The notes under the pieces are model-generated. The model was not told the DNA's origin. It searched no databases and was given only the letters and a program-made list of their open reading frames with translations. DNA of 64,000 nt from CAZEKB01 sp964512225 (GTDB lineage: Bacteria > Myxococcota_A > UBA796 > UBA9615), in contig CAZEKB010000005.1 in NCBI GenBank assembly GCA_964512225.1, forward strand, positions 52,594 through 116,593. Reading direction: 5' to 3'. Below, piece by piece: positions 35,221 to 44,039 of the stretch. The position numbers were made by a program, and so were the translations under genes. How positions within the stretch are numbered: position 1 is the stretch's first letter; each line of letters starts with the position of its first letter.

Positions 35221-37731
35221 TTAGGGCTCCACCGGCTCCGGCGCCCGCAGCGGCGGGAGCGGCTGGAGCAGCGGCAAGGCCTCCGCGGCGCCGGCCCCGG
35301 GCACGTCGCCTTCGGGGATCAGCGCCACCACGGGGACGGCGCGATCGCGCTGGATCCGCTCGAGGCGACGGGCGCCCGTGAGCAGGCCGATCGGGAGCGC
35401 GAAGAGCAGCGCCGCGGCGACCGCCACGGCCGACCTGGACAGCGGCTTGCCGCGGGCCCGCTCGAGGGCGCGCTGCTCGGCCTCCACCTCCTCCACGGGG
35501 CGGTCGGGGAGATCGTCGGCGAGGCCGAGGTCGACGTCGGCGCGCTTCGCCCGGACCGGGGCCTCTTCCCCCGGGGACGTCCGCCCGCGGGCGCGACCCC
35601 GGCGGCGATGACCCGAGCGGATGCTCGGAGCGACCGGCACGTCCGTCCCGCGCGCGACCGCGGGCTTGCCCACCTCGGAGACGGGGGTGGGGCGGATCGG
35701 CCCGTCGGGCAGCTTCGACGCCTTCGCCCCGGCCGTGGGCATGAGCGCCAGGCCCTCGGGCTCGGGGAGGTCCGAGGCGGGCGGCGGATCCGGGGCGGAC
35801 GGCGGATCCGGGGCGGGCGGAGGTTCGGGGGCGGGGGGCTCGGGGGCGGCCGGCGGGTCCGGGGCCACCGACGGATCCGGCTCGGGTTCGTCCTCGGGCT
35901 CGGCCCGCGGGGGCGGCTCTTCGTCGGGCTCCCGGTGCGTGGGCGGCTCCTCGTCGAGTGCGGGCCCGAACGCGCTCTCGCCGAGGTCCCACTCGTTGAG
36001 CTCGGGCAGTCCGAGGTCCGTGCGCTCGGGGTCGACGCGGACGTGGTCGAGGAGCGCGTCGACGGCGGGCGGCGGCGCCTCCGGGACCGGGAGCGGGCCC
36101 GAAGGAGGATCGGCCTCGGGCGGAGGGGCGGAGGCCTCGGCCCACTCCGACGGCTCCCTCGCGACCTGGGCCTGGGGGTTCGGCTCGCTCGGGGTGGGGC
36201 CCCCGTCGGCGTCCCACTCCAGGGAGATGTCCCACCGGCTCGGCGTGGGGCCGTCGACGGGCGCCCGGCCGGGATCGGTGTCCTCGAGGTCGTCGTCTTC
36301 GGACTGGTCCGCGTCTTCGTGGGGGTGACGGACCTCGTCCGCGGGATCGTCGGCCCACGGCAGCGGGGGGAGCGTCACGTGCTCGGCGAGCAGGCGGACG
36401 GGCACGGGCACGGCGGGCTGCGTGGGCTGGAGGGACTCTTCGGGGTCCTCGCCCTCGACGGACCACTCGCTGCCGGTGATGCCGTCCCAGTCCGACGTCG
36501 CCCGCTGCGACGTCGCCGGCGGCTCCAGCCGCAGATCGTCGGGGACCCCGGAGGCGGTCTCCTCGGTGCTCACGGCGCCCCAGCCGTCCCCGCTGGGGGG
36601 AGCCGAGACCCACAGCGAGTCGCGCAGCGGGGGACGCTCCTCGAGCCTCACGGCCGCGCCCGGACCCTCCGGGAACCGCTCGGGGACGGGGACGTCGTAG
36701 GCGGATACGACGTGGGCGAACGCCTCCCACAGGGGCGCGCCGGGGTTGGAGGTGTCCCCGCTCTGGGCCTGGGGCGCGCGCTCGGGGAAGAGCTCTCGCA
36801 GGAACTCGACGAGCAGCGCGGGCTCGTCCGCGTCGGGCCGCTCGAGCATGAGGGCGGCGAGGTCCCGCCGCAGCTCGCCGCCGGTCTGGTACCGGAGCTC
36901 CGGATCCGGCTCGAGCAGGCCCAGCAGGATGCGGTCGAGCTCCGCGGGCGTGTCCGGGCGCAGGAACCCCGCGGGCTCGACCTCGGCGCGGCCCACGGAC
37001 TCGATCGTCTGGTAGTCGGTGGAGCCCTCGAAGGGGTTCACGCCGGTGAGTGTCTCGTAGAGCAGGATGCCGAGGCCGAAGAGGTCGCTGCGGTGGTCGA
37101 TCCGCTTGTGGAGGACCTGCTCGGGGGACATGTAGGCGTACTTGCCCCGCAGGACGCCGGGGCGCGTCGCCGAGTCGCGCACCGCCGCCTTGGCCACCCC
37201 GAAGTCGGTCAGCTTCACCTCCCCCTGCACGCTCAGGAGGATGTTGGGGGGAGAGACGTCGCGGTGGATCAGCCCGAGGTCCTCGCCTTCGGGGTCGGTC
37301 ACGCCGTGGGCGTACTCGAGGGCCGAAGCGAGGCGGTGCCCCAGGTGAATGACCACGTCGACGGGGGGGTGGATGCCCCGGCGACGGCACCGGTCGAGCA
37401 CCTCCTCGAGGTCCGGTCCGTCCACGAACTCCATGGCGATCCAGTGGTCGCCCTGGTGCTGCCCGAAGTCGTAGACCTGCACCACGCCCGAGTGGTTGAG
37501 CGCGGCCCAGATGCGGGCCTCGTCGCGGAACAGCTTCGCGAACTCCTCCATCCCCGCGTACACGGGGAGGATCTTCTTGAGGGCGACCCTGCGCTCGAAC
37601 CCCGCCGCTCCGCGCAGGACGGCGAGATAGACCTCGGCCATCCCCCCCCGGGCGATGCGACGGATGAGCCGGTAGCGCTGGAACGCCGCCCGTCCGCGAA
37701 GCGGCTTGCTCGTGGAGCTCGATTCGAACAT
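35221..37731 (-). CDS. Membrane-anchored serine/threonine protein kinase (PknB/Hanks type)
   Basis: The 836-residue product has its kinase domain at about 20-300 with all catalytic parts: glycine loop IARGGMAEVYLA, ATP Lys52 in VALKK, Glu71, HRD at 156-158 in LIHRDVSPPNILL, DFG at 176-178 and SPEQV. A long Pro/Glu/Asp-rich low-complexity linker covers about 320-740. One membrane helix follows near 765-785 (VAVAAALLFALPIGLLTG), with a short roughly 45-residue extracytoplasmic tail rich in Pro and Leu. The Ser-Pro (HRDVSPPN) catalytic loop is common in Myxococcus-type kinases. It has a TATCCT box 9 nt before the ATG. The intact kinase and the pseudokinase downstream may work together. Confidence 0.93.
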   Translation of the reverse strand: MFESSSTSKPLRGRAAFQRYRLIRRIARGGMAEVYLAVLRGAAGFERRVALKKILPVYAGMEEFAKLFRDEARIWAALNHSGVVQVYDFGQHQGDHWIAMEFVDGPDLEEVLDRCRRRGIHPPVDVVIHLGHRLASALEYAHGVTDPEGEDLGLIHRDVSPPNILLSVQGEVKLTDFGVAKAAVRDSATRPGVLRGKYAYMSPEQVLHKRIDHRSDLFGLGILLYETLTGVNPFEGSTDYQTIESVGRAEVEPAGFLRPDTPAELDRILLGLLEPDPELRYQTGGELRRDLAALMLERPDADEPALLVEFLRELFPERAPQAQSGDTSNPGAPLWEAFAHVVSAYDVPVPERFPEGPGAAVRLEERPPLRDSLWVSAPPSGDGWGAVSTEETASGVPDDLRLEPPATSQRATSDWDGITGSEWSVEGEDPEESLQPTQPAVPVPVRLLAEHVTLPPLPWADDPADEVRHPHEDADQSEDDDLEDTDPGRAPVDGPTPSRWDISLEWDADGGPTPSEPNPQAQVAREPSEWAEASAPPPEADPPSGPLPVPEAPPPAVDALLDHVRVDPERTDLGLPELNEWDLGESAFGPALDEEPPTHREPDEEPPPRAEPEDEPEPDPSVAPDPPAAPEPPAPEPPPAPDPPSAPDPPPASDLPEPEGLALMPTAGAKASKLPDGPIRPTPVSEVGKPAVARGTDVPVAPSIRSGHRRRGRARGRTSPGEEAPVRAKRADVDLGLADDLPDRPVEEVEAEQRALERARGKPLSRSAVAVAAALLFALPIGLLTGARRLERIQRDRAVPVVALIPEGDVPGAGAAEALPLLQPLPPLRAPEPVEP

Positions 37732-37740
37732 CCACCCCTC

Positions 37741-37746
37741 AGGATA
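37741..37746 (-). promoter_or_regulatory. Candidate leaderless -10 element TATCCT
   Basis: On the minus strand TATCCT ends 9 nt before the ATG of the kinase gene at 37731. The spacer GAGGGGTGG is purine-rich and could act as a ribosome site if the transcript starts further upstream, so this case is less clear than the six-base ones. Confidence 0.35.
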
Positions 37747-37796
37747 GTCCGATCCGTCGCCGCGCGGAGGGGTCCGGGGCGGGGTTCAGGAGCGGT

Positions 37797-38354
37797 TCAG
37801 ACGGGCACGAAGAGCTTGTCGCGATACCAACGCAGCTCCTCGACGGACTCGCGGATGTCGTCCAGGGCGAGGTGACTGCCCTTCTTCGGCGGCGCGTGCC
37901 GGTCGGCCGGGTACCACCGCTTCACGAGCTCCTTGATCGTGGAGACGTCGATGTTGCGGTAGTGGAGATAGCCCTCGAACGCGGGCATGTAGCGACGCAG
38001 GAAGCGGCGGTCGTGGGAGATGGTGTTTCCGCACAGGGGCGACGCCTTCTCCGGGATCCAGCGAGATACGAAGTCGAGCGTCCGGCGCTCGGCCTCCTCG
38101 ACGGTCGTGGTGGAGGCGCGGATCCGATCCACGAGCCCGGAGGCCCCGTGCGTGCGCTTGCACCAGTCGTCCATGCCGTCGAGCACGTCGTCCGGCTGGT
38201 GGATGGCGAGCATGGGCCCTTCGTCCAGCACGTTGAGCCGAGCGTCGGTGACGAGCGAGGCGATCTCGATGATGACGTCCTTCTCCGGGTGCAGCCCCGT
38301 CATCTCGAGGTCGATCCAGATCAGGTTGTCGGGGTGCGCTGCAGGGGCCGTCAT
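37797..38354 (-). CDS. orn: Oligoribonuclease
   Basis: Orn is a 3'-5' DEDDh exonuclease that degrades 2-5-nt RNAs and pGpG. The 185-residue product has the first motif IWIDLEMTGL (Asp15, Glu17), CGNTISHDRRFLRRYMP (second Asp), and the final HLALDDIRES with the His and Asp of motif III. The length is normal for Orn. ATG 38354 has a TACCCT box 7 nt upstream and starts close to the fold. It is divergent from the glycosyltransferase gene. Confidence 0.93.
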   Translation of the reverse strand: MTAPAAHPDNLIWIDLEMTGLHPEKDVIIEIASLVTDARLNVLDEGPMLAIHQPDDVLDGMDDWCKRTHGASGLVDRIRASTTTVEEAERRTLDFVSRWIPEKASPLCGNTISHDRRFLRRYMPAFEGYLHYRNIDVSTIKELVKRWYPADRHAPPKKGSHLALDDIRESVEELRWYRDKLFVPV

Positions 38355-38361
38355 CCCGCGG

Positions 38362-38367
38362 AGGGTA
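38362..38367 (-). promoter_or_regulatory. Candidate leaderless -10 element TACCCT for orn
   Basis: On the minus strand TACCCT-CCGCGGG-ATG gives a spacing of seven bases to the orn start at 38354, with no Shine-Dalgarno sequence. Confidence 0.45.
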
Positions 38368-38430
38368 GCAAAGCAGGCGACGCCCCCAGCCCGGCCCGGA
38401 ACGTGTAGCCTCGCGCCGCTTCGGGAACCC

Positions 38431-39417
38431 ATGTCGCTGCTCATCATCCAGATTCCGTGCCTCGACGAGGAGCTCACGCTGCCCCAGACGGTGGCCGATC
38501 TGCCCCGCGAGATCGAGGGCGTGGAGCGCATCGAGCTGCTGATCATCGACGACGGCTCTTCCGACCGCACGGTCGAGGTGGCCCAGGAGCTGGGCGTGCA
38601 CCACGTGGTGCAGTTCCCCACCAACCGCGGCCTCGCCGCCGCCTTCCGGGCCGGCCTGGACGCGAGCCTCCGCCTCGGCGCGGACTACATCGTCAACACG
38701 GACGGGGACAACCAGTACGGGGGCGAGTGCATCCCCGAGCTGGTCGCGCCCCTCGTCACGGGCGACGCGGACATCGTCATCGGGGACCGGGTCACGTCGT
38801 CGATCCCCCACTTCTCGTGGCTGAAGAAGCGGCTGCAGAGCGTCGGCTCGTGGACCGTGCGCATGTTCTCGCGGACCTCGGTCGCGGACGCCACGTCGGG
38901 CTTCCGCGCGTACACCCGGGACGCCGCGATGCGGCTCAACCTCGTGAACACCTACACCTACACGCTCGAGTCGATCATCCAGGCCGGCCACGCGGGCATG
39001 ACCATCAAGTCCGTGAAGATCCGGACCAACGCGAAGCTGCGCGAGAGTCGGCTCATCAAGTCCATCCGGACCTATGTCTCGCGATCGGGCGTCACGATCC
39101 TGCGGTCGTACATGTTGTACCGGCCGTTCGCCGTGTTCCTGACGCTCGGGGGGCTCTTCTTCATCGCCGGCTTGGCCTTGGCGATCCGCTTCCTGTTCTT
39201 CTATTTCACCGGAGACGGGGGCGGGCACGTGCAATCCGTCATCTTGTCCGGCGTTCTGATGATCATCGGCGTGCAGGTGGGCATGTTGGCGCTGCTCGCG
39301 GACCTCGTATCCGCCAACCGCAAGCTCGTCGAGGAGAGCCTCGTGCGCCTCCGTCGGCTCGAGTCCGCCCAGGACCGCACGCCCTACGACCCGCCCTCCC
39401 AACGACTCAACGAGTAG
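38431..39417 (+). CDS. Family 2 glycosyltransferase with two C-terminal membrane helices
   Basis: The 328-residue product has a GT-A domain with IPCLDEELTLP, IIDDGSSDRTVEVA, NRGLAAAFRAGLDASL, the metal-binding TDGDNQY and the DATSGFRAYTRDAA acceptor loop. Two membrane helices follow (VFLTLGGLFFIAGLALAIRF; VILSGVLMIIGVQVGMLALL). This is the layout of DPM1/GtrB/ArnC-like enzymes that move a sugar onto polyprenyl phosphate at the inner membrane. Substrates cannot be read from sequence. It is 13 bp upstream of the DUF354 gene, so a shared envelope-glycan task is likely. Confidence 0.9.
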   Translation: MSLLIIQIPCLDEELTLPQTVADLPREIEGVERIELLIIDDGSSDRTVEVAQELGVHHVVQFPTNRGLAAAFRAGLDASLRLGADYIVNTDGDNQYGGECIPELVAPLVTGDADIVIGDRVTSSIPHFSWLKKRLQSVGSWTVRMFSRTSVADATSGFRAYTRDAAMRLNLVNTYTYTLESIIQAGHAGMTIKSVKIRTNAKLRESRLIKSIRTYVSRSGVTILRSYMLYRPFAVFLTLGGLFFIAGLALAIRFLFFYFTGDGGGHVQSVILSGVLMIIGVQVGMLALLADLVSANRKLVEESLVRLRRLESAQDRTPYDPPSQRLNE

Positions 39418-39430
39418 GCGTCCGGGTCCG

Positions 39431-40456
39431 ATGAGGTTGCTCGTCGATGTGCTGCACCCGGCGCACGTCCACTTCTTTCGGCACCTCGCCGAGACGACCC
39501 GCGCCGAGGGCGGCGAGGTCTACTTCACGGCCCGGCAGAAGGACGTGACGATCGAGCTGCTGGAGGCGTACGACCTCCCTTACGAGGTGCTGACGCGCAT
39601 CGGCGGGGGGTTCGCGGGGCTCGTCCGCGAGATGGCCGTGCGCACCGCGAAGCTCACCCGCCGCGTGCGCTCGTTCGAGCCCGACCTGATGCTCGGGATC
39701 ATGGGCCCCGTCATCGCCCCGGTCGGTCGGATCACGGGCGTGCCCTCCTGGGTCTACTACGACACCGAGACCGCCAGGCTCACCAACACCTACGCCTACC
39801 GCCTGGCCCACCGGGTGTACCTCCCCGAGTGCTACCACGGGGCCGCCCCCGACTCGGCGCGGCGCTACCCGGGGTTTCACGAGCTGGGCTACCTGCACCC
39901 CGATCGCTTCACGGTGGACCGCTCGATCCGAGCGGAGGTGGGCGTCGGGCCCGACGAGCCGTTCGCGGTCGTCCGCATCGTGTCCTGGGAGGCGTCGCAC
40001 GACGTGGGGGACACCGGGTTCTCGGACGCGTCGGCGTTCGTGCGGCGGCTGGCGGGGAAGATCCGCGTCGTGGTGACGGGCGAGCGGGGCGTGCCCGACG
40101 ACCTGCGCCCCTACGCGCTGAACATGCCCCCCCACCGCATCCACCACCTGCTCGCCGAAGCCGATCTGTACGTCGGCGAGGGCGCGACCATGGGGGCCGA
40201 GGCCGCGATCCTGGGGACCCCCGCGGTGTTCGTGCACACGGCGCGGCTCGGCTACATGCTCGAGCTCGAGGACCGGTGGAGCCTGCTGTGGAACACGTCC
40301 TCGCAGGCGGAAGCGGAGCGGTACTCCGACGAGGTGCTCGCCGACCTGGACTCCACCCGCGCCGCCTGGGCGGAGCGGCGCGCGGAGATGCTGAAGCACC
40401 GCATCGACGTCGGGGCCTGGATGGTGGACGAGGTGAAGGGGTTCCTGGAGGCCTGA
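39431..40456 (+). CDS. DUF354-family glycosyltransferase-like protein
   Basis: The 341-residue product begins MRLLVDVLHPAHVHFFRHL, as typical DUF354 proteins do, and has a two-Rossmann GT-B-like layout: SFEPDLMLGIMGP and GVPSWVYYDTE in the N-terminal half, then IRVVVTGERG and EADLYVGEGATMGAEAAILGTPAVFV in the C-terminal half, like the nucleotide-sugar-binding loop of UDP-glycosyltransferases. It has no signal peptide. Its operonic partner is the upstream GT2. It ends 18 bp from the convergent gspN. Confidence 0.85.
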   Translation: MRLLVDVLHPAHVHFFRHLAETTRAEGGEVYFTARQKDVTIELLEAYDLPYEVLTRIGGGFAGLVREMAVRTAKLTRRVRSFEPDLMLGIMGPVIAPVGRITGVPSWVYYDTETARLTNTYAYRLAHRVYLPECYHGAAPDSARRYPGFHELGYLHPDRFTVDRSIRAEVGVGPDEPFAVVRIVSWEASHDVGDTGFSDASAFVRRLAGKIRVVVTGERGVPDDLRPYALNMPPHRIHHLLAEADLYVGEGATMGAEAAILGTPAVFVHTARLGYMLELEDRWSLLWNTSSQAEAERYSDEVLADLDSTRAAWAERRAEMLKHRIDVGAWMVDEVKGFLEA

Positions 40457-40474
40457 GCCCCGGGCGCCCCCCGG

Positions 40475-41881
40475 TCAGTCCTGGTAGTCGCCGCCGTCGT
40501 TGTAGTCGCCGTCGCCGCCGTCGCCGTCGTTGAAGCCGCCGTCGCCTTCGTTGAAGTCGCCTTCGACCTCCAGGTCGTCCGGCTCGTTGACGCGCTCCAT
40601 GTCCTCGTCGGGCAGGATCGGCTCGATGTCCTCGAGCGTATTGGGATCGAGCGTGGCCGCGTTGTCCAGGGCCTTCTTGCGTCGAGCCTCGCGCTGCCGC
40701 TCGCGGCGGGCGCGGCGCTCCTCGCGGAGCCGGTTCCTGCGCTCTTCGAGCTCCTTGCGACGGTCGTCGTCGACCCCCCGCCGCTCCACGGCGTCGTCGC
40801 CCCCGCGCCGGCGGCGGTCCTTGACCTGCTGCTTCGTCGGGCGGTCGTCGTCGTCGTCGTCGTCGTCGTCGCCCATGGACGTCGCCGTCGGCGGCGGCGG
40901 GCGCTTGCTGCTGCCGCGCTTGCGCAGCGGGCTGGGGCGCAGGTTCGGGCGCGCGAGGCTGCCCAGCACCTGGTAGTGGTACCAACCGTCGTCGTCGCGG
41001 TGCCGCGCGTTCTTGCCCACCGCCAGCTTCACGAGCCCGTCGAGGTCCGGCTTCACCTTGAACTTGAGGTTCAGCGACAGCGTCGAGCGCATCAGCTTCT
41101 TCTTGAGCGTGATGAAGCCCCCGACCTCCGCGGTGACGACCTCGGACTCGAACGCCGTCTCCCGGAACTCCGCCTTGCCGGACTTGATCTTGAGGTGCGC
41201 TTCGGACCGGTCGAACGCCGCCTGGGGCATGGCCACGCCGCTCGCCTTGAAGCCCGCCAGGACGAGGTCCGAGAACTCGATGTCGACGCTGCCGCTCGTC
41301 TTGCGCGGGTCGTCCCAGTTCCAGACCACGTCGATGTCGGAGTCCAGGGCGCCGGTGGGGTCCGCCTCGAACATCCCCGCGCGGATGGGGTACTTCGAGA
41401 GGTCCAGCTTCTTCGCGTCGACCTCGAAGCGCGAGGACTTCTCGTCTCCCTCGACCCGCGCGTCGAGCTCGCCCCCGTACAGGTCGGCCGCCAGCCCGGT
41501 GCTGCCGGTGGCCTCGATCATGCGCTGCATGAGCTCCGCCAGGGAGATCCTCCCCTCGGCCGCGATCGCCCGGTACTCCAGCGCGCCCTCGAGCATGGCG
41601 ATGGGCCCGGTCTTGAGCTTGACCTTGTCCGCCTGGAGCCACGGCGCCCGGGGCTCGGCCCCCTTCTTCGCCTCGCCCGCGACCGACAGGCCCTTGACCG
41701 TCGCCCCGAACGGGCCCGCCGACAGGGACGACATCTGCAGGTTGGTGCCGCCCGAGTGAGCGGCGACGATCGCCTGGTCGCGCACCTTGGACCACGGGAA
41801 GGTGATCCAGGTCAGGACCACGAATACGAACATGAACCACGCGGTGTAGGCCGCGGCGTAGAGGATCCTGGTGCGCGTCAT
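40475..41881 (-). CDS. gspN: Type II secretion protein GspN, with a long charged C-terminal tail
   Basis: The 468-residue product starts with one membrane anchor (YAAAYTAWFMFVFVVLTWITF) followed by a beta-rich AsmA-like periplasmic domain to about residue 290 (LQMSSLSAGPFGATVKGLSV, repeated beta-strands). It is the last gene of the gsp operon and overlaps gspM (ATGA). The usual GspN is about 250-300 residues. Here a 170-residue tail follows with nine consecutive Asp, a highly charged Arg/Glu coiled-coil-like part, and a final FNEGDGG/FNDGDGGDGDYNDGG repeat. The tail is not part of the known family; its role is unknown. Confidence 0.82.
   Translation of the reverse strand: MTRTRILYAAAYTAWFMFVFVVLTWITFPWSKVRDQAIVAAHSGGTNLQMSSLSAGPFGATVKGLSVAGEAKKGAEPRAPWLQADKVKLKTGPIAMLEGALEYRAIAAEGRISLAELMQRMIEATGSTGLAADLYGGELDARVEGDEKSSRFEVDAKKLDLSKYPIRAGMFEADPTGALDSDIDVVWNWDDPRKTSGSVDIEFSDLVLAGFKASGVAMPQAAFDRSEAHLKIKSGKAEFRETAFESEVVTAEVGGFITLKKKLMRSTLSLNLKFKVKPDLDGLVKLAVGKNARHRDDDGWYHYQVLGSLARPNLRPSPLRKRGSSKRPPPPTATSMGDDDDDDDDDRPTKQQVKDRRRRGGDDAVERRGVDDDRRKELEERRNRLREERRARRERQREARRKKALDNAATLDPNTLEDIEPILPDEDMERVNEPDDLEVEGDFNEGDGGFNDGDGGDGDYNDGGDYQD
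40844..40870 (-). repeat. GTC/GAC run, nine Asp codons in gspN
   Basis: Nine perfect GTC repeats on the plus strand, read as Asp on the minus strand. The run marks the boundary between the conserved GspN domain and its added tail. Confidence 0.9.
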
Positions 41882-42459
41882 CCCGCGCTCCCCAGGGGCT
41901 TCAACACGGAGATGGTCATGCGCAGCCCCAGCTTCTGGCGGTCCTTGCGGTCGGCTTTCACCCGCATCTCGTCGATGCGGATGGCGGCCTCGGCGGTCTC
42001 CACACGGTGCGTCAAGTTCACGACGGTGTCGAGGTCGATGTCGTCGACGATCACGTCGACCGTCTGCGTCTTGTAGAAGTCGGTCTCGCCCGAGCCCTTC
42101 TCGTTGATCCCCTTGATGTTGGCCGAGATCTGCATCTCGTTGCCGACCTGCTCGAGCCAGCTCGCGGGGGAGAAGGACGCCCCGGCGGCGAGCCGCGCGT
42201 CGAGGGCCGCGACCTCTTCGTTGATCTCGGCGAGCTCGGACCCGAGCACCTTGATCTGGGCCTCGGCCTTGGCGGCGTCGGCGATGCCCGCGCGGGCCCG
42301 GTCCTTCGCCGAGTTCATGGCGGACAGGCCGAAGAAGGATACGAGGAGGACGAGCACCCCGGCCATGAGGCCCGCCAGCGCGCGGTCCCGCGGCGTCATG
42401 CCCTGGAGGAACTCGCGGCCGCGGTCGCCCGCGTTGTCGATGGAGTCGAGCAGGCTCAT
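41878..42459 (-). CDS. gspM: Type II secretion inner-membrane protein GspM
   Basis: The 193-residue product has the GspM plan: a short cytoplasmic start (MSLLDSIDNAGDRGREFLQG), one membrane helix at about 27-48 (LAGLMAGVLVLLVSFFGLSAM), a coiled coil and a ferredoxin-like periplasmic domain. GspM pairs with GspL in the inner-membrane platform. ATGA overlaps with gspL upstream and gspN downstream fix its position in the operon. Sequence conservation in this family is weak, so position is part of the evidence. Confidence 0.82.
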   Translation of the reverse strand: MSLLDSIDNAGDRGREFLQGMTPRDRALAGLMAGVLVLLVSFFGLSAMNSAKDRARAGIADAAKAEAQIKVLGSELAEINEEVAALDARLAAGASFSPASWLEQVGNEMQISANIKGINEKGSGETDFYKTQTVDVIVDDIDLDTVVNLTHRVETAEAAIRIDEMRVKADRKDRQKLGLRMTISVLKPLGSAG

Positions 42460-44036
42460 CCTTCGTTCCCTTCCTCGCCGGGCTCGCGCGGGGCCTGGAC
42501 GATGAAGCTGGTCTTCTGGTCGCGCGTCTTGCGCACGTCGCTCTTTTCGGCGCCGGTGAAGCGCGGGTTCTTCTTCACCGCGGCTTCGATCGTGTCGACC
42601 TCGCCGTAGGAGCCGGTCGTCCCCCGGATGCGGATCATCTCGTCGGTCACCAGGAACTCGTCCACGTTGACCTTCACGGTCGACGGCACCGCCTCGCTGA
42701 TCTCCTTGAGGGCGGTGAGCGGGGTCGTGCTCGGCCCGCGCAGCGCGTCGGCCCGCTGCTGGATCTCCAGCACCTTCTCCTGCATCACCGCGATCGCGGC
42801 CCGGGGCGAGGCGAGGCTCACCGCCGGGACCTCGGGGAACGCCGTCTGCACCGTGCTCACGAGGTCCGTCTCGATCTGCTTCTGCTGGGCGGTGAGCTTG
42901 CCGAGGGTGACGAAGTGCATGGCCACCACGCCCACGGCGAGGACGAGCAGCGCCGCGAGCCCGAGGGTGGCGAGCCGCGTGTAGAGCCGCGAGTCGGCCT
43001 GGTACGCGAACTCCCCGCGGCGGAAGTCGACGGGCTGATCGCCCTTGGTCTGGAACGCCCGCATCGCCAGCGCGTAGGCGAGGGCGTGCTCGGGACCGGG
43101 GGTGGGCGCGGCCTCGGGGTTCGTCGGGGGGACGGGGAGCTCCCACTCGGACACCTCGACGCCGAAGTCGGCCTCGAGCTGCATGAGCAGACCGGTCTGC
43201 AGGGCGCCGCCGCCGCACACCTCGATGCGCTCGATCGGGTGACCCGCCTGCTCCGCGGCGAGCAGCGTGGGGCGCATGCGGCTGATGTAGCGGGCGAGCC
43301 CGGTGGAGGAGAGGACGCCGTCGTCGTCGAGGAGGTCCCGGGTGCCGCCGTCGAAGCTGCGGACCCAGGCCGCGCGCGTCGCGATGCCCACGCAGACGAG
43401 GGTCCGCGTGGCCCCGACGTCGAGGAGCACGGTGCCCTCGAGCAGGGCGCCGGGGAGCGCCGCGAGGGCGGCGACGTCGACGGTCACGTACCGCGGATCG
43501 ACGCCCGCCGCCGCGAGGGTGCGGAGCAGCCGTCCGACGCTGCGTCGCGGCGCCATCGCGCTGAACACCTTCGCCGAGCCGTCGTCGGCCGTGGACGCGA
43601 CCTGGTAGTCGAGGACGACCTCGTCCAGATCCCAGGGGACGTAGTTCTCCATCTCGAACGGCAGCGTCTGCGTGAGGCGCCGGGGGTCGGAGAAGGGCAT
43701 GTCCACGAGCCACGTCGACACCGACGAGGCGGGCAGCCCGACCACGATCTGGGCCTGGGGACGGTCGATGGTCTCGAGCAGCGTGCGGACGGCGGCGGCG
43801 ACGGCCAAGTCCGGCGGATCGGCGGCTTCGACCTCGAGGCTGGAGGAGCTGTCGGCGGTCTCGCCGTCGTCCTCGGCGGACGGGTCGGGACCCACCTCGG
43901 GGGCGGCGTCGGCCTCGTCGCGCACGACGTCGAGCGCCAGGAAGTCTTCGACCTCCCAGCCCCGGAAGGAGCCTTTGAGGACGGCGGCCTTGACGGCGTC
44001 GGCGCCGAGGTCGAGTCCGATGACGTAGGTGGGCAT
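42456..44036 (-). CDS. gspL: Type II secretion platform protein GspL
   Basis: The 526-residue product has an actin-like cytoplasmic domain (YVIGLDLGADAVKAAVLKG; QIVVGLPASSVSTWLVDMPF; VCGGGALQTGLL), as in GspL/PilM. A membrane helix follows near 350-372 (LATLGLAALLVLAVGVVAMHF), then a periplasmic coiled coil and ferredoxin-like domain. GspL links the GspE ATPase to GspM. It is longer than the usual 380-400 residues, partly from an acidic insert at about 35-75. It ends over gspM and starts 3 bp after gspK. Confidence 0.88.
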   Translation of the reverse strand: MPTYVIGLDLGADAVKAAVLKGSFRGWEVEDFLALDVVRDEADAAPEVGPDPSAEDDGETADSSSSLEVEAADPPDLAVAAAVRTLLETIDRPQAQIVVGLPASSVSTWLVDMPFSDPRRLTQTLPFEMENYVPWDLDEVVLDYQVASTADDGSAKVFSAMAPRRSVGRLLRTLAAAGVDPRYVTVDVAALAALPGALLEGTVLLDVGATRTLVCVGIATRAAWVRSFDGGTRDLLDDDGVLSSTGLARYISRMRPTLLAAEQAGHPIERIEVCGGGALQTGLLMQLEADFGVEVSEWELPVPPTNPEAAPTPGPEHALAYALAMRAFQTKGDQPVDFRRGEFAYQADSRLYTRLATLGLAALLVLAVGVVAMHFVTLGKLTAQQKQIETDLVSTVQTAFPEVPAVSLASPRAAIAVMQEKVLEIQQRADALRGPSTTPLTALKEISEAVPSTVKVNVDEFLVTDEMIRIRGTTGSYGEVDTIEAAVKKNPRFTGAEKSDVRKTRDQKTSFIVQAPREPGEEGNEG

Positions 44037-44039
44037 GGA